Below, piece by piece: positions 6,479 through 13,646 of a stretch of DNA of 27,831 bases (the first letter of the stretch is position 1; each line of letters starts with the position of its first letter). The position numbers and the translations under genes were made by a program. Where the stretch lies: assembly GCA_964570935.1 (NCBI GenBank), contig CAZMZP010000057.1:1-27831 (forward strand). The letters run 5' to 3'. Under the pieces are notes generated by a model. It was not told the DNA's origin and did not search any database. It was given only the letters and a program-made list of their open reading frames with translations. The DNA is from JAFGJU01 sp964570935 (lineage in GTDB: Bacteria > Eisenbacteria > RBG-16-71-46 > JAFGJU01).

Positions 6479-8218
6479 ATGGCTGAACTCTCAGTGCTGG
6501 TCGGCGGGAAGGCCGGAGACGGCATAAACCAGGCGGGCACACTTCTCTCAAAACTGCTGGGAGAGCTTGGATACCGGACCTACCTCTATTTCGACTACGC
6601 TTCCCTCATCAGGGGCGGGCACAACTTCTCGATTGTCCGCGCGGCTCCTCACAGAGTCGAGACGCACCGGGACAGCGTAGATTTCGTTCTGGCCCTTGAC
6701 CAGAACTCCGTCGAGACGCATCGGTCCCGTCTCGCGAACCCCGCCAATCTGGTCTTTGACTCGGATGCCGTTAAGAGCGAGGCCGTTCCCGCCGGCGCGA
6801 TAGGCCTTCCTCTGCGCAGCATCCTCAAGGAAGAGGCCGCGAAGCCGATCATGCGGAACTCCTGCCTGATAGGCGCCTTCGCCAGATGCGTCTCCATGGA
6901 ATGGCAGACGCTCGAGCGGTTCCTGCGGAAGCACGTTGACAAGGCGGTGGACCAGAACGTCAAACTGGCTTCCAGGGGCTTCGAGCTCTCACGGGAAACT
7001 CTGAAGCTCGAGCCGCTGGAGCAGACGGCTCTTCCGATCATGACGGGCAACGAGGCCTCGGGCCTCGGGCTCGTGGCGGCGGGCCTCGGGACTTACATCG
7101 CCTACCCGATGACGCCGATGTCGAGCCTCCTTCACTTCCTGGCCGACATGGCGGGCGAACTCTCGCTCAAGGTCATACATCCGGAAAACGAGATAGCCGT
7201 CATGCTGATGGCGCTGGGTTTCTCGTACGCGGGAGAGAGAGTGGCAGTTGGCACGTCGGGTGGGGGATTCTGCCTGATGACGGAGGGACTCAGCCTGGCG
7301 GGCGCCGCCGAACTCCCGATTGTCGTCTTCGTGGGACAGCGGCCCAGCCCGAGCACCGGTCTCCCTACTTACACGGCCCAGGGCGAGCTCGACTTCGTCC
7401 TGAGCGCGGGACACGGCGAGTTCGTGCGCTTCGTCGTCGCGCCCGGAAACGCGGAACAGGCGTTCCACTGGTCCAGAATCGCCCTGGACGTGGCGTGGAA
7501 ATACCAGACTCCTTCCATCGTTCTTACGGACAAGACACTGAGCGAGGGCGGTTTCAACTTCGACGTGGCCGAGGCCGGACCGGCCCGCGGACTCTGGGAC
7601 GACGAGTCGTTTCCCCGGCCGCTGATGTGGGACGGGACTGGCACGTACGCCAGGTACGCCGGCGCGGACGGGAGCGCTCACGCGGGCGGCGCCGGCGAAG
7701 GTGCAACGGGAGCCGGCCCCGGCACGGGGATATCGCCCCTCGCGTTTCCGTCGGCCAGGGGCGCTGTCATAAAGGTGAACAGCTACGAGCACGACGAGCG
7801 CGGGATCACGACCGAGGAAGCGGCCGAGACCGGGAAGATGTACGAAAAGCGTCTGCGAAAGGGAACGCACCTGGCGCAGGAGATGGAGAGTTACGAGACC
7901 GTGAGGGTGTACGGCAAGAAGGACTCCGAGCTGGCGGTCCTGTGCTGGGGCTCCAACAAGGGAGTGTGCGCCGAGGTCGGCGGCAAGCTGGGGCTCCGGG
8001 TGGTGCAGCCGGTGGTGCTCTCGCCGTTTTCCGCCAGGCAGTTCGAAGCCGCGGTGCGCGGCGTCAAGAAACTCGTCTCGGTTGAAAACAACGCGACCGG
8101 CCAGCTGGCTCGCCTCGTCAAGTCGCACGGGTTCGGCGTCGATGCGCGCATATCGAAGTATGACGGACGTCCGTTCTCGTACGAGGAACTGGAAGCGGAA
8201 CTGAAACGACACTTCTGA
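6479..8218 (+). CDS. korA: 2-oxoacid:ferredoxin oxidoreductase, fused gamma-alpha subunit (KorA-type)
   Basis: A 579-residue subunit. Residues of about 1-175 form the gamma domain, with GGKAGDGINQAGTLL near the start and a YASLIRGGHN segment. From about residue 190 comes the alpha pyrimidine-binding domain (YPMTPMSSLLHFLA, HPENEIAV, GTSGGGFCLMTEG, then SPSTGLPTYTAQGEL), followed by a transketolase-like C-terminal domain. With the beta subunit it performs CoA-dependent oxidative decarboxylation, or reductive carboxylation, of a 2-oxoacid using ferredoxin. 2-Oxoglutarate is the likeliest substrate, but branched-chain or pyruvate specificity is not excluded. A Gly/Ala-rich linker sits at about residues 395-425. 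The start at 6479 follows GGAG. It diverges from perR. Confidence 0.92.
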   Translation: MAELSVLVGGKAGDGINQAGTLLSKLLGELGYRTYLYFDYASLIRGGHNFSIVRAAPHRVETHRDSVDFVLALDQNSVETHRSRLANPANLVFDSDAVKSEAVPAGAIGLPLRSILKEEAAKPIMRNSCLIGAFARCVSMEWQTLERFLRKHVDKAVDQNVKLASRGFELSRETLKLEPLEQTALPIMTGNEASGLGLVAAGLGTYIAYPMTPMSSLLHFLADMAGELSLKVIHPENEIAVMLMALGFSYAGERVAVGTSGGGFCLMTEGLSLAGAAELPIVVFVGQRPSPSTGLPTYTAQGELDFVLSAGHGEFVRFVVAPGNAEQAFHWSRIALDVAWKYQTPSIVLTDKTLSEGGFNFDVAEAGPARGLWDDESFPRPLMWDGTGTYARYAGADGSAHAGGAGEGATGAGPGTGISPLAFPSARGAVIKVNSYEHDERGITTEEAAETGKMYEKRLRKGTHLAQEMESYETVRVYGKKDSELAVLCWGSNKGVCAEVGGKLGLRVVQPVVLSPFSARQFEAAVRGVKKLVSVENNATGQLARLVKSHGFGVDARISKYDGRPFSYEELEAELKRHF

Positions 8219-8232
8219 CAGTAGGAACACGC

Positions 8233-9078
8233 ATGGACTTGAAGGCCCTCGAAACTCCGGCCAAGAACACGTGGTGTCCGGGTTGCGGCAACTTCGCGAT
8301 CCTGACCGCGATCAAGTCCGTTCTCAAGTCGCTGGTGGAAGACGGCGCTCCGATAGAAAACGTGGTGATGGTGGCCGGGATCGGCTGCCACGCCAAGATA
8401 GCCGACTACGTGAACATCAACAGCTTCTACTCGATCCACGGCAGGGTGGTTCCGGTGGCGCAGGGGATAAAGATCGCCAACCCCGGCCTCAAGGTGATCG
8501 GTTTTGCAGGCGACGGCGACGCGTACGGCGAAGGTCTGGAGCATCTCCTGTTCGCGGCGAAGCGCAACGTCGACTTAACGATGTTCATTCACAACAACCG
8601 CGTCTACGGCCTCACCACGGGCCAGTACACTCCGACCTCGCCGCTGGGCTTCAAGGGACGTTCGACACCGCGCGGCACGCTGGAGTCTCCGTTCAACCCG
8701 CTCGAGCTCTTGCTCGCCAGCGGGGCCAGCTTCGTCGGCCGGGCGTACTCCGGCAGGCTGGACTCTCTGAAGGCGATCATGAAAGAGGCCATCCTGCACC
8801 CGGGCTTTGCGGTCGTGGACGTGCTCCAGGTCTGCCACACCTTTTTCAACGTGTACGACTACTACAACCAAAGAGCGTACGAGCTGAAGGACCACGACCC
8901 GACCGACTTCGACAAGGCGTGCGCGCGAGTGCGGGAGTGGGACTACAGCTCCGACGCCCCCATCGCCCTGGGCACCTTTTTCAAGAAGGAGTTGCCCCGC
9001 TTCGAAGAGCGTTTTGACCGATCCCCTGTGAACGAGCAGGAACGGCGCGCGAAGCTCATGAAACTGCTGGCGCCATGA
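8233..9078 (+). CDS. korB: 2-oxoacid:ferredoxin oxidoreductase, beta subunit (KorB-type)
   Basis: A 281-residue thiamine-diphosphate subunit. It has the N-terminal TWCPGCGNFAIL motif with two cluster-type cysteines, VAGIGCHAKIADY with another, and the TPP/Mg motif GDGDAYGEGLEHLLFAAKRN followed by HNNRVYGLTTGQ. A further cysteine lies in LQVCHTFFN. These cysteines can bind the single [4Fe-4S] cluster of two-subunit enzymes. No ferredoxin-like delta subunit is encoded beside it, so a free ferredoxin must be the electron partner. It starts 14 bases after the alpha subunit stop, clearly in one operon. Confidence 0.94.
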   Translation: MDLKALETPAKNTWCPGCGNFAILTAIKSVLKSLVEDGAPIENVVMVAGIGCHAKIADYVNINSFYSIHGRVVPVAQGIKIANPGLKVIGFAGDGDAYGEGLEHLLFAAKRNVDLTMFIHNNRVYGLTTGQYTPTSPLGFKGRSTPRGTLESPFNPLELLLASGASFVGRAYSGRLDSLKAIMKEAILHPGFAVVDVLQVCHTFFNVYDYYNQRAYELKDHDPTDFDKACARVREWDYSSDAPIALGTFFKKELPRFEERFDRSPVNEQERRAKLMKLLAP

Positions 9079-9160
9079 CCGCCCCGCCCCGTATGATTCC
9101 GGGGTCACTTCCGGTCGTTAGCGTGTTTCGGGTTACCGCAAGAGGAGGGTGAGAACCGTC

Positions 9161-11701
9161 GTGTCGTACCCAAAAAGGTTCCTTTCAGCATCTGCGCGGC
9201 GTGCAATGGCTTGCACGCTTGTGATCTTCACATCCCTGGTCTGCCTGACGCCCATCGCGTCGGCGGGGACTGAGGGTCCTTACCTTCCACCCATCTCGGG
9301 AGCGCCGGACGAGGGTACTTACTACCTCTACGTCAACGAGCAGATCTTGGTGACTCAGCACTTTGTCTGGAAGGCGGATGGGCACTTTAGAGGCGAGTAC
9401 ACACTTGCGATGGCGGGACAGACTGTCAAGTCCTCGCTCCAGATCGAAGTGGACTCCTCCGGTGTCTGGACAAACATGCGGATGGACACCCCGCAGGGAC
9501 CCGCCAGCATTGTCCGGGAAGACACCGTGGCCACGATAACCAGTCGAAACAACGTTTCCACGGTCAACCTCAAGCCGGGGACGATCCTATTCGAGAACTT
9601 CAGTCCGGCCCTGACAAGCCTGGCGGTCCGCTCCTACGACCAGGAGAAGGCGGGGAAGCAGACGTTTCCGGTGTTTATCATTCCCAGCATCGTCATGGAC
9701 GCAAGCCTGGAGCGGCTGGACACGGTCGAACGAGCGGTCTCAGGCCGGGAAGTGAAGTTCACCCGGTACACTTACGGTCTACCCGGTGTCAACGTGACAC
9801 TCTACGTGAACGAAGAGGGAAAAGTCGCGTTCGGTGATGTGCCGGCCCAGCACGCGGCGTACGTCAGGCAAGGTTACGAGTCGATGCTGAAGCAGGCAGT
9901 GTCGGACTCTCTGCTGTCCATGCCTGAGTATGAGGTGGCCATCGACAGGAATGTCCTTGTGCCCATGCGCGACGGGGTCAACCTTGCCGCGGACGTGTAC
10001 CGGCCCAAGGCCGACGGTGCGTTCCCGGTCATACTGGTCAGGACGCCGTACAAGAAGGAGCTGAACGAGATTCAGGCCAACTTCTTCGCCAGGCGGGGAT
10101 ATGTTTACGCCGTCCAGGACTGCCGCGGCCGCTTCTCCTCCCAGGGGGTCTGGGAGCCCTTCGTGAACGAGGCCAAGGATGGCTACGATACGATTGAGTG
10201 GCTGGCGGTCCAGCCCTGGTCCACGGGCAAGATCGGCATGATAGGAGCTTCCTACCTGGGTTGGGTCCAGTGGTGGGCGGCGAGCGAACGGCCGCCGCAT
10301 CTGGTGACGATCATCCCCAACGTGTCCCCGCCGGACCCGTATTTCAACATTCCCTATGAATACGGCGTGTTCTTTCTGACCGGAGCCATCTGGTGGGCGG
10401 ACGTCCTCGAGAGCAAGGCGACTGCAGACATATCCGGCAACACACTGAGGGAGATAGGCGACAAGGAATACACGGTCCTTCTGAAGCACCTGCCGGTGAT
10501 CGACATCGACAAGAAGGTGCTCGGCAAGGAAAACCCATACTGGCGCAAGTGGATTGCGCACCCGGACAACGATTCATACTGGGAATCGGCCAGTTTTCAC
10601 GGCCGCCTCCAGGACCTTGACATTCCCGTCTTTCATCAATCGGGTTGGTTCGACGGAGACGGCATAGGCACAAAGCTCAATTACATGAGGATGCTGTCAC
10701 ACGGACACCGCAACCAGAAACTCGTGCTCGGGCCCTGGGGGCACACCGACACGGCGACGCGACGAGTACGCCACAGGGATTTCGGGGAGGCCGCGATCAT
10801 GGACCTCCAGCGAGAGTACCTGAGATGGCTGGACCATTGGCTCAAGGGCGTGGACAACGGGATAGACAAAGAACCGCTGGTGAAGCTGTTCGTCATGGGT
10901 TCGAACAAGTGGCTCACCGGAGACACCTACCCTCTTCCGGAGACACGGCTAACGACGTTCTACCTGGGGAGCGGCGGGCACGCCAACACGTCCAAGGGTG
11001 ACGGCACGCTAACTGCCAAGCCCCCGGCCGGCGGTGCTCCTGCCGACGTATTCAAGTACGACCCGGGAGATCCCACACCCAGCCCGTACTACTACGTGCG
11101 GCCAGACGAGTCCGGGGGGGGCAAGAAGGACGCTGGCGACATGGCGCCCGGCCGGGGAAAGGCGGCGTCAGACAGCGTCAGCACTTACTCGGTCGAGGAC
11201 GAATTGGAGCGAAACAAGGCCTACTACGGCAAGGTGAACGAGGAACGTTCGGACATACTGGTCTACCAGACCGAGCCGCTCGACACGGCTCTCACGATCG
11301 CGGGGCCGATGTTGGCCGTTCTGTACGCTGCCAGCTCCGCCAAGGACACCGACTGGTTCGTGCGCCTGTCTGAGGTCGAGCCGTCAGGAGTAGTGTTTCC
11401 GCTGGCGGAAGGCAAGATACGCGCACGTTATCGCGAGTCTTTCAGCGAACCCGAGCTGCTCGAGCCCGGCAGCGTGTACGAGTTCCGCCTGGACCTGTGG
11501 CACACGGGGATAACCATTCCCGCCGGCGGCAGGCTCAGAGTGGAGGTCGCTTCGGCGTCGTTTCCAGTGTTCTCGCGAAATCTAAACACTGGAGGGCACA
11601 ACGAGACGGAGACGAAGTACAAGGTAGCCGAGCAGACCGTCTACCACAACTCTGACTACCCGTCGTGCCTGCTCCTGCCGGTCATTCCGGGCGTGCAGTG
11701 A
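9161..11701 (+). CDS. Secreted CocE/NonD-family hydrolase with large N-terminal extension
   Basis: About 846 residues. The Sec signal peptide covers roughly residues 1-36 with cleavage after ASA. Residues of about 40-265 form a beta-rich region that I cannot assign. From about residue 268 comes an X-Pro-dipeptidyl-peptidase-like alpha/beta hydrolase: VPMRDGVNLAADVYRP at the start, nucleophile S364 in GASYLG, D498 in GWFDGDG and H528 in GPWGHT complete the triad. The C-terminal third is the jelly-roll domain typical of CocE relatives, interrupted by a Gly/Asp/Pro-rich loop. Substrates in the family include esters, amides and acyl-peptides; none can be named here. I prefer GTG at 9161 to GTG at 9149 because the GAGGAGG site abuts the latter. 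Confidence 0.88.
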   Translation: MSYPKRFLSASARRAMACTLVIFTSLVCLTPIASAGTEGPYLPPISGAPDEGTYYLYVNEQILVTQHFVWKADGHFRGEYTLAMAGQTVKSSLQIEVDSSGVWTNMRMDTPQGPASIVREDTVATITSRNNVSTVNLKPGTILFENFSPALTSLAVRSYDQEKAGKQTFPVFIIPSIVMDASLERLDTVERAVSGREVKFTRYTYGLPGVNVTLYVNEEGKVAFGDVPAQHAAYVRQGYESMLKQAVSDSLLSMPEYEVAIDRNVLVPMRDGVNLAADVYRPKADGAFPVILVRTPYKKELNEIQANFFARRGYVYAVQDCRGRFSSQGVWEPFVNEAKDGYDTIEWLAVQPWSTGKIGMIGASYLGWVQWWAASERPPHLVTIIPNVSPPDPYFNIPYEYGVFFLTGAIWWADVLESKATADISGNTLREIGDKEYTVLLKHLPVIDIDKKVLGKENPYWRKWIAHPDNDSYWESASFHGRLQDLDIPVFHQSGWFDGDGIGTKLNYMRMLSHGHRNQKLVLGPWGHTDTATRRVRHRDFGEAAIMDLQREYLRWLDHWLKGVDNGIDKEPLVKLFVMGSNKWLTGDTYPLPETRLTTFYLGSGGHANTSKGDGTLTAKPPAGGAPADVFKYDPGDPTPSPYYYVRPDESGGGKKDAGDMAPGRGKAASDSVSTYSVEDELERNKAYYGKVNEERSDILVYQTEPLDTALTIAGPMLAVLYAASSAKDTDWFVRLSEVEPSGVVFPLAEGKIRARYRESFSEPELLEPGSVYEFRLDLWHTGITIPAGGRLRVEVASASFPVFSRNLNTGGHNETETKYKVAEQTVYHNSDYPSCLLLPVIPGVQ

Positions 11702-11716
11702 CCCGGGACGTGGGGC

Positions 11717-12628
11717 TCACGCGCGGCCGACGCGGCGCTGTAGCAGGATGCCGCCTGCTATGAACGCAAGGCCGAGGACCGAGGACGGAAGGATTCTCTC
11801 TCCGACGACGACGCGAATGAAGACGAGGGACACGAACGGGGAAAGGAAAACGAGGTTGCTTACCTTGGCCGTGGACTCGGTCAGCCCCAGGGCCTTCAAC
11901 CACAGCGTGAACGCGACACCCATCTCTATCAGGCCGGCGTAGACGCACCCGAGCGTCCCTGCGGCGGTCGCGCGCGGGACGATCGCCGGCCGCAGTCCGA
12001 GCGCCGTCAGGGCCGCGGCTGCCGCCAGGACGTAGACGAATCCGAACAGAAAATTGAGGAAGAGCTTAAGCCCCTCGTCCCGCCCGTCCTTCACGTTCGT
12101 CAGCCAGAACAGAGCCCACACTACCGCGCTTCCCATGGCCAGCAACGCGCCCGGCAGGTTCGTAAACCGGAACCCGAGGAGGTCGCCGTGCGTCGAGATT
12201 ATGAGGACTCCCAGGAAACTCACCAGCATGGCCAGCACGCTCACGGGCCTGATACGCTGGCCCAGCATCGGGGCGGACAACAGGACCAGCATCAATGGCC
12301 AAGTGTAGTTGAGCGGCTGAGCTTCCTGCGCCGGCAGGAGCGAGTACGCCTTGAACAGGACCACGTAGTACAGGAACGGGTTGAGGAATCCGTTCGCGGC
12401 CGAGCGGATCAAGGGGCGTCCGCGCGCGGCGAAGCTGTCCCTTATCAGGGAGACCCTTCCCCGGGCGACCAGAACGAGAAACAGGAACGCCGTCGATACC
12501 GCTGAAGAGACGAGCAGAAGGGTCAGGTAGTCGACCTCTCTGAGCGTGAGCTTGAACGCGGACGCCACGGTAGACCAGCACAGCACCGCAAGCGCGGCAT
12601 ACGCGTAGGCTCTGTTCTGTGTCTTCAT
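11717..12628 (-). CDS. EamA/DMT-family transporter
   Basis: A 303-residue membrane protein with about ten hydrophobic helices in two EamA repeats. The first repeat ends near LNYTWPLMLVLLSAPMLGQRI and the second near LVFLSPFVSLVFIRVVVGERI, the usual position of the repeat-end proline and the conserved acidic/basic motif. Members export metabolites such as amino acids; the substrate here is unknown. The ATG at 12628 (MKTQNRAY) follows AGAGGTG at 8 bases. The 22-residue upstream extension lacks a site and is Arg-rich, so I excluded it. The gene converges on the CocE-type gene, the two stops being 15 bases apart. Confidence 0.88.
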   Translation of the reverse strand: MKTQNRAYAYAALAVLCWSTVASAFKLTLREVDYLTLLLVSSAVSTAFLFLVLVARGRVSLIRDSFAARGRPLIRSAANGFLNPFLYYVVLFKAYSLLPAQEAQPLNYTWPLMLVLLSAPMLGQRIRPVSVLAMLVSFLGVLIISTHGDLLGFRFTNLPGALLAMGSAVVWALFWLTNVKDGRDEGLKLFLNFLFGFVYVLAAAAALTALGLRPAIVPRATAAGTLGCVYAGLIEMGVAFTLWLKALGLTESTAKVSNLVFLSPFVSLVFIRVVVGERILPSSVLGLAFIAGGILLQRRVGRA

Positions 12629-12650
12629 CGCCGGGCACCTCTTTGTTCGG

Positions 12651-12708
12651 AAGCCCGCCGCCCCGCGGCGGCGCCCGCTCCGCGCGAGAGGCACCGGGCC
12701 GCGGGCTT
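12651..12708 (-). repeat. GC-rich inverted repeat between cupin and EamA genes
   Basis: Minus-strand arms AAGCCCGCGGCCC and GGGCGGCGGGCTT pair at 12 of 13 positions around a loop of about 30 bases that is itself GC-rich. It lies 24 bases after the cupin stop. There is no T-run, so it may stabilise an RNA end or attenuate read-through into the transporter gene. Confidence 0.4.
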
Positions 12709-12731
12709 CACACGGGAAAGAGCACGCCGCT

Positions 12732-13079
12732 TCACGACCTTATCATGACGAGCATCATCTTGAACCTCTCAACGGCCCTGAGCGAGTGGGGTTCGTTCGC
12801 CGGCATTATCACCATCTCACCGCTCTTCAGAATGAGAGGCTTGCCGGAGATGCTCACCTCGCCCTGGCCGTCCAGCAGTTGGACCAGCGCGTCAAACGGC
12901 GCCGTGTGCTCGCTGAGCCCCTGACCCTTGTCGAAGGCGAACAGGGTCACGGTCCCGGTCTTCTTGTTTATGACCGTTTTGCTGACCACCGCGCCCAGCT
13001 GGTAATCGATGAGGCCGGCGACGGCCTCCACCTTGCCCAAAAGCTCCGGCGGCACCGCCGGCTTCTCGTCCTGTCTCAT
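12732..13079 (-). CDS. Small cupin-domain protein
   Basis: A 115-residue single-domain cupin. Residues of about 45-110 contain the barrel: GLSEHTAPFDALVQLLDGQGEV and then MPANEPHSLRAVERFKMMLVMIRS. Relative to the classic motif only one His is present in the first half (EHTAPFD) and one in the second (PHSL), a pattern common in small cupins of unknown activity. The ATG at 13079 follows AAAGGAGGTCAC, a very strong ribosome binding site, and excludes the longer in-frame reading to 13127. It is transcribed in the same direction as the EamA gene 103 bases downstream; cotranscription is uncertain because of the intervening inverted repeat. Confidence 0.85.
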   Translation of the reverse strand: MRQDEKPAVPPELLGKVEAVAGLIDYQLGAVVSKTVINKKTGTVTLFAFDKGQGLSEHTAPFDALVQLLDGQGEVSISGKPLILKSGEMVIMPANEPHSLRAVERFKMMLVMIRS

Positions 13080-13391
13080 GTGACCTCCTTTCAGACGCGC
13101 GATTCTGAATGACGCCGCGCTTGACACGGACCACGCAGCGCCGCCCGGCCGGGCGGCGCGGTTAAGCCAGCATAAGGAAAAACAACCGGCCTGGCAAGCG
13201 CGTCGGCGGGCCGTGAGGTTGGGACCGTCCGCCCGGGGAGACCTCGCGGCCGGAGCGCCGGCACGCCGTGCGGGTCTTTCGTCCTCGTATTATCGCTTGC
13301 CAAAGGGAAGGGGACACGCTAGAACTTGACCGGGGACGTGCCGGGCGAGGTCCGGCAGTCGCGCATTCCAACCAGTATGGAGGGTTTGGTC
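13080..13391. other. Intergenic region with a 22-bp perfect palindrome
   Basis: This stretch separates the divergent cupin and GlsB-like genes. It contains a perfect, loop-less, GC-only palindrome at 13138-13159 (11-base half-site GCGCCGCCCGG). A TATTAT hexamer at 13288-13293 could be a -10 for the plus-strand gene, but no matching -35 is evident. No gene is seen. Confidence 0.5.
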
Positions 13392-13646
13392 GTGGGACTT
13401 CTTAGTTGGATTGTTCTCGGTCTCGTCGCGGGCTGGGTCGCGAGCAAGATAACCCGCAGACCCCAGGGTTGCTGGCTCAACATCGTTGTTGGTGTCGTCG
13501 GGGCGTTCCTTGGCGGGATGCTCGTGCAGCTGGCCACAGGCCGCGGGTTCGACATCGGCTTCAACCTTTCGAGTCTGGCCATCGCGGTCATCGGCGCGGT
13601 CGTCCTGCTTGCCATCGCCGGACTCGCGGCGCGCTCCATCCGCTAG
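13392..13646 (+). CDS. GlsB/YeaQ/YmgE-family small membrane protein
   Basis: An 84-residue protein of the usual family length with three hydrophobic helices and Gly-rich packing (SWIVLGLVAGWVASKI; NIVVGVVGAFLGGML; LAIAVIGAVVLLAIAGLAA). Family members are transglycosylase-associated or general stress-inducible inner-membrane proteins; mechanism unknown. The start is GTG at 13392, giving the family-typical MGLLSWIVLG N-terminus with TGGAGGG seven bases upstream. The ATG at 13377 would make that site coding and add five atypical residues. Its TAG stop lies in the same CTAG tetramer as the stop of the converging protease gene. Confidence 0.88.
   Translation: MGLLSWIVLGLVAGWVASKITRRPQGCWLNIVVGVVGAFLGGMLVQLATGRGFDIGFNLSSLAIAVIGAVVLLAIAGLAARSIR

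Noticed and set aside
6989..8230. 413-codon minus-strand frame across korA
   Set aside because: It is complementary to a well-conserved gene, and its composition is that expected from the opposite strand of GC-rich codons.
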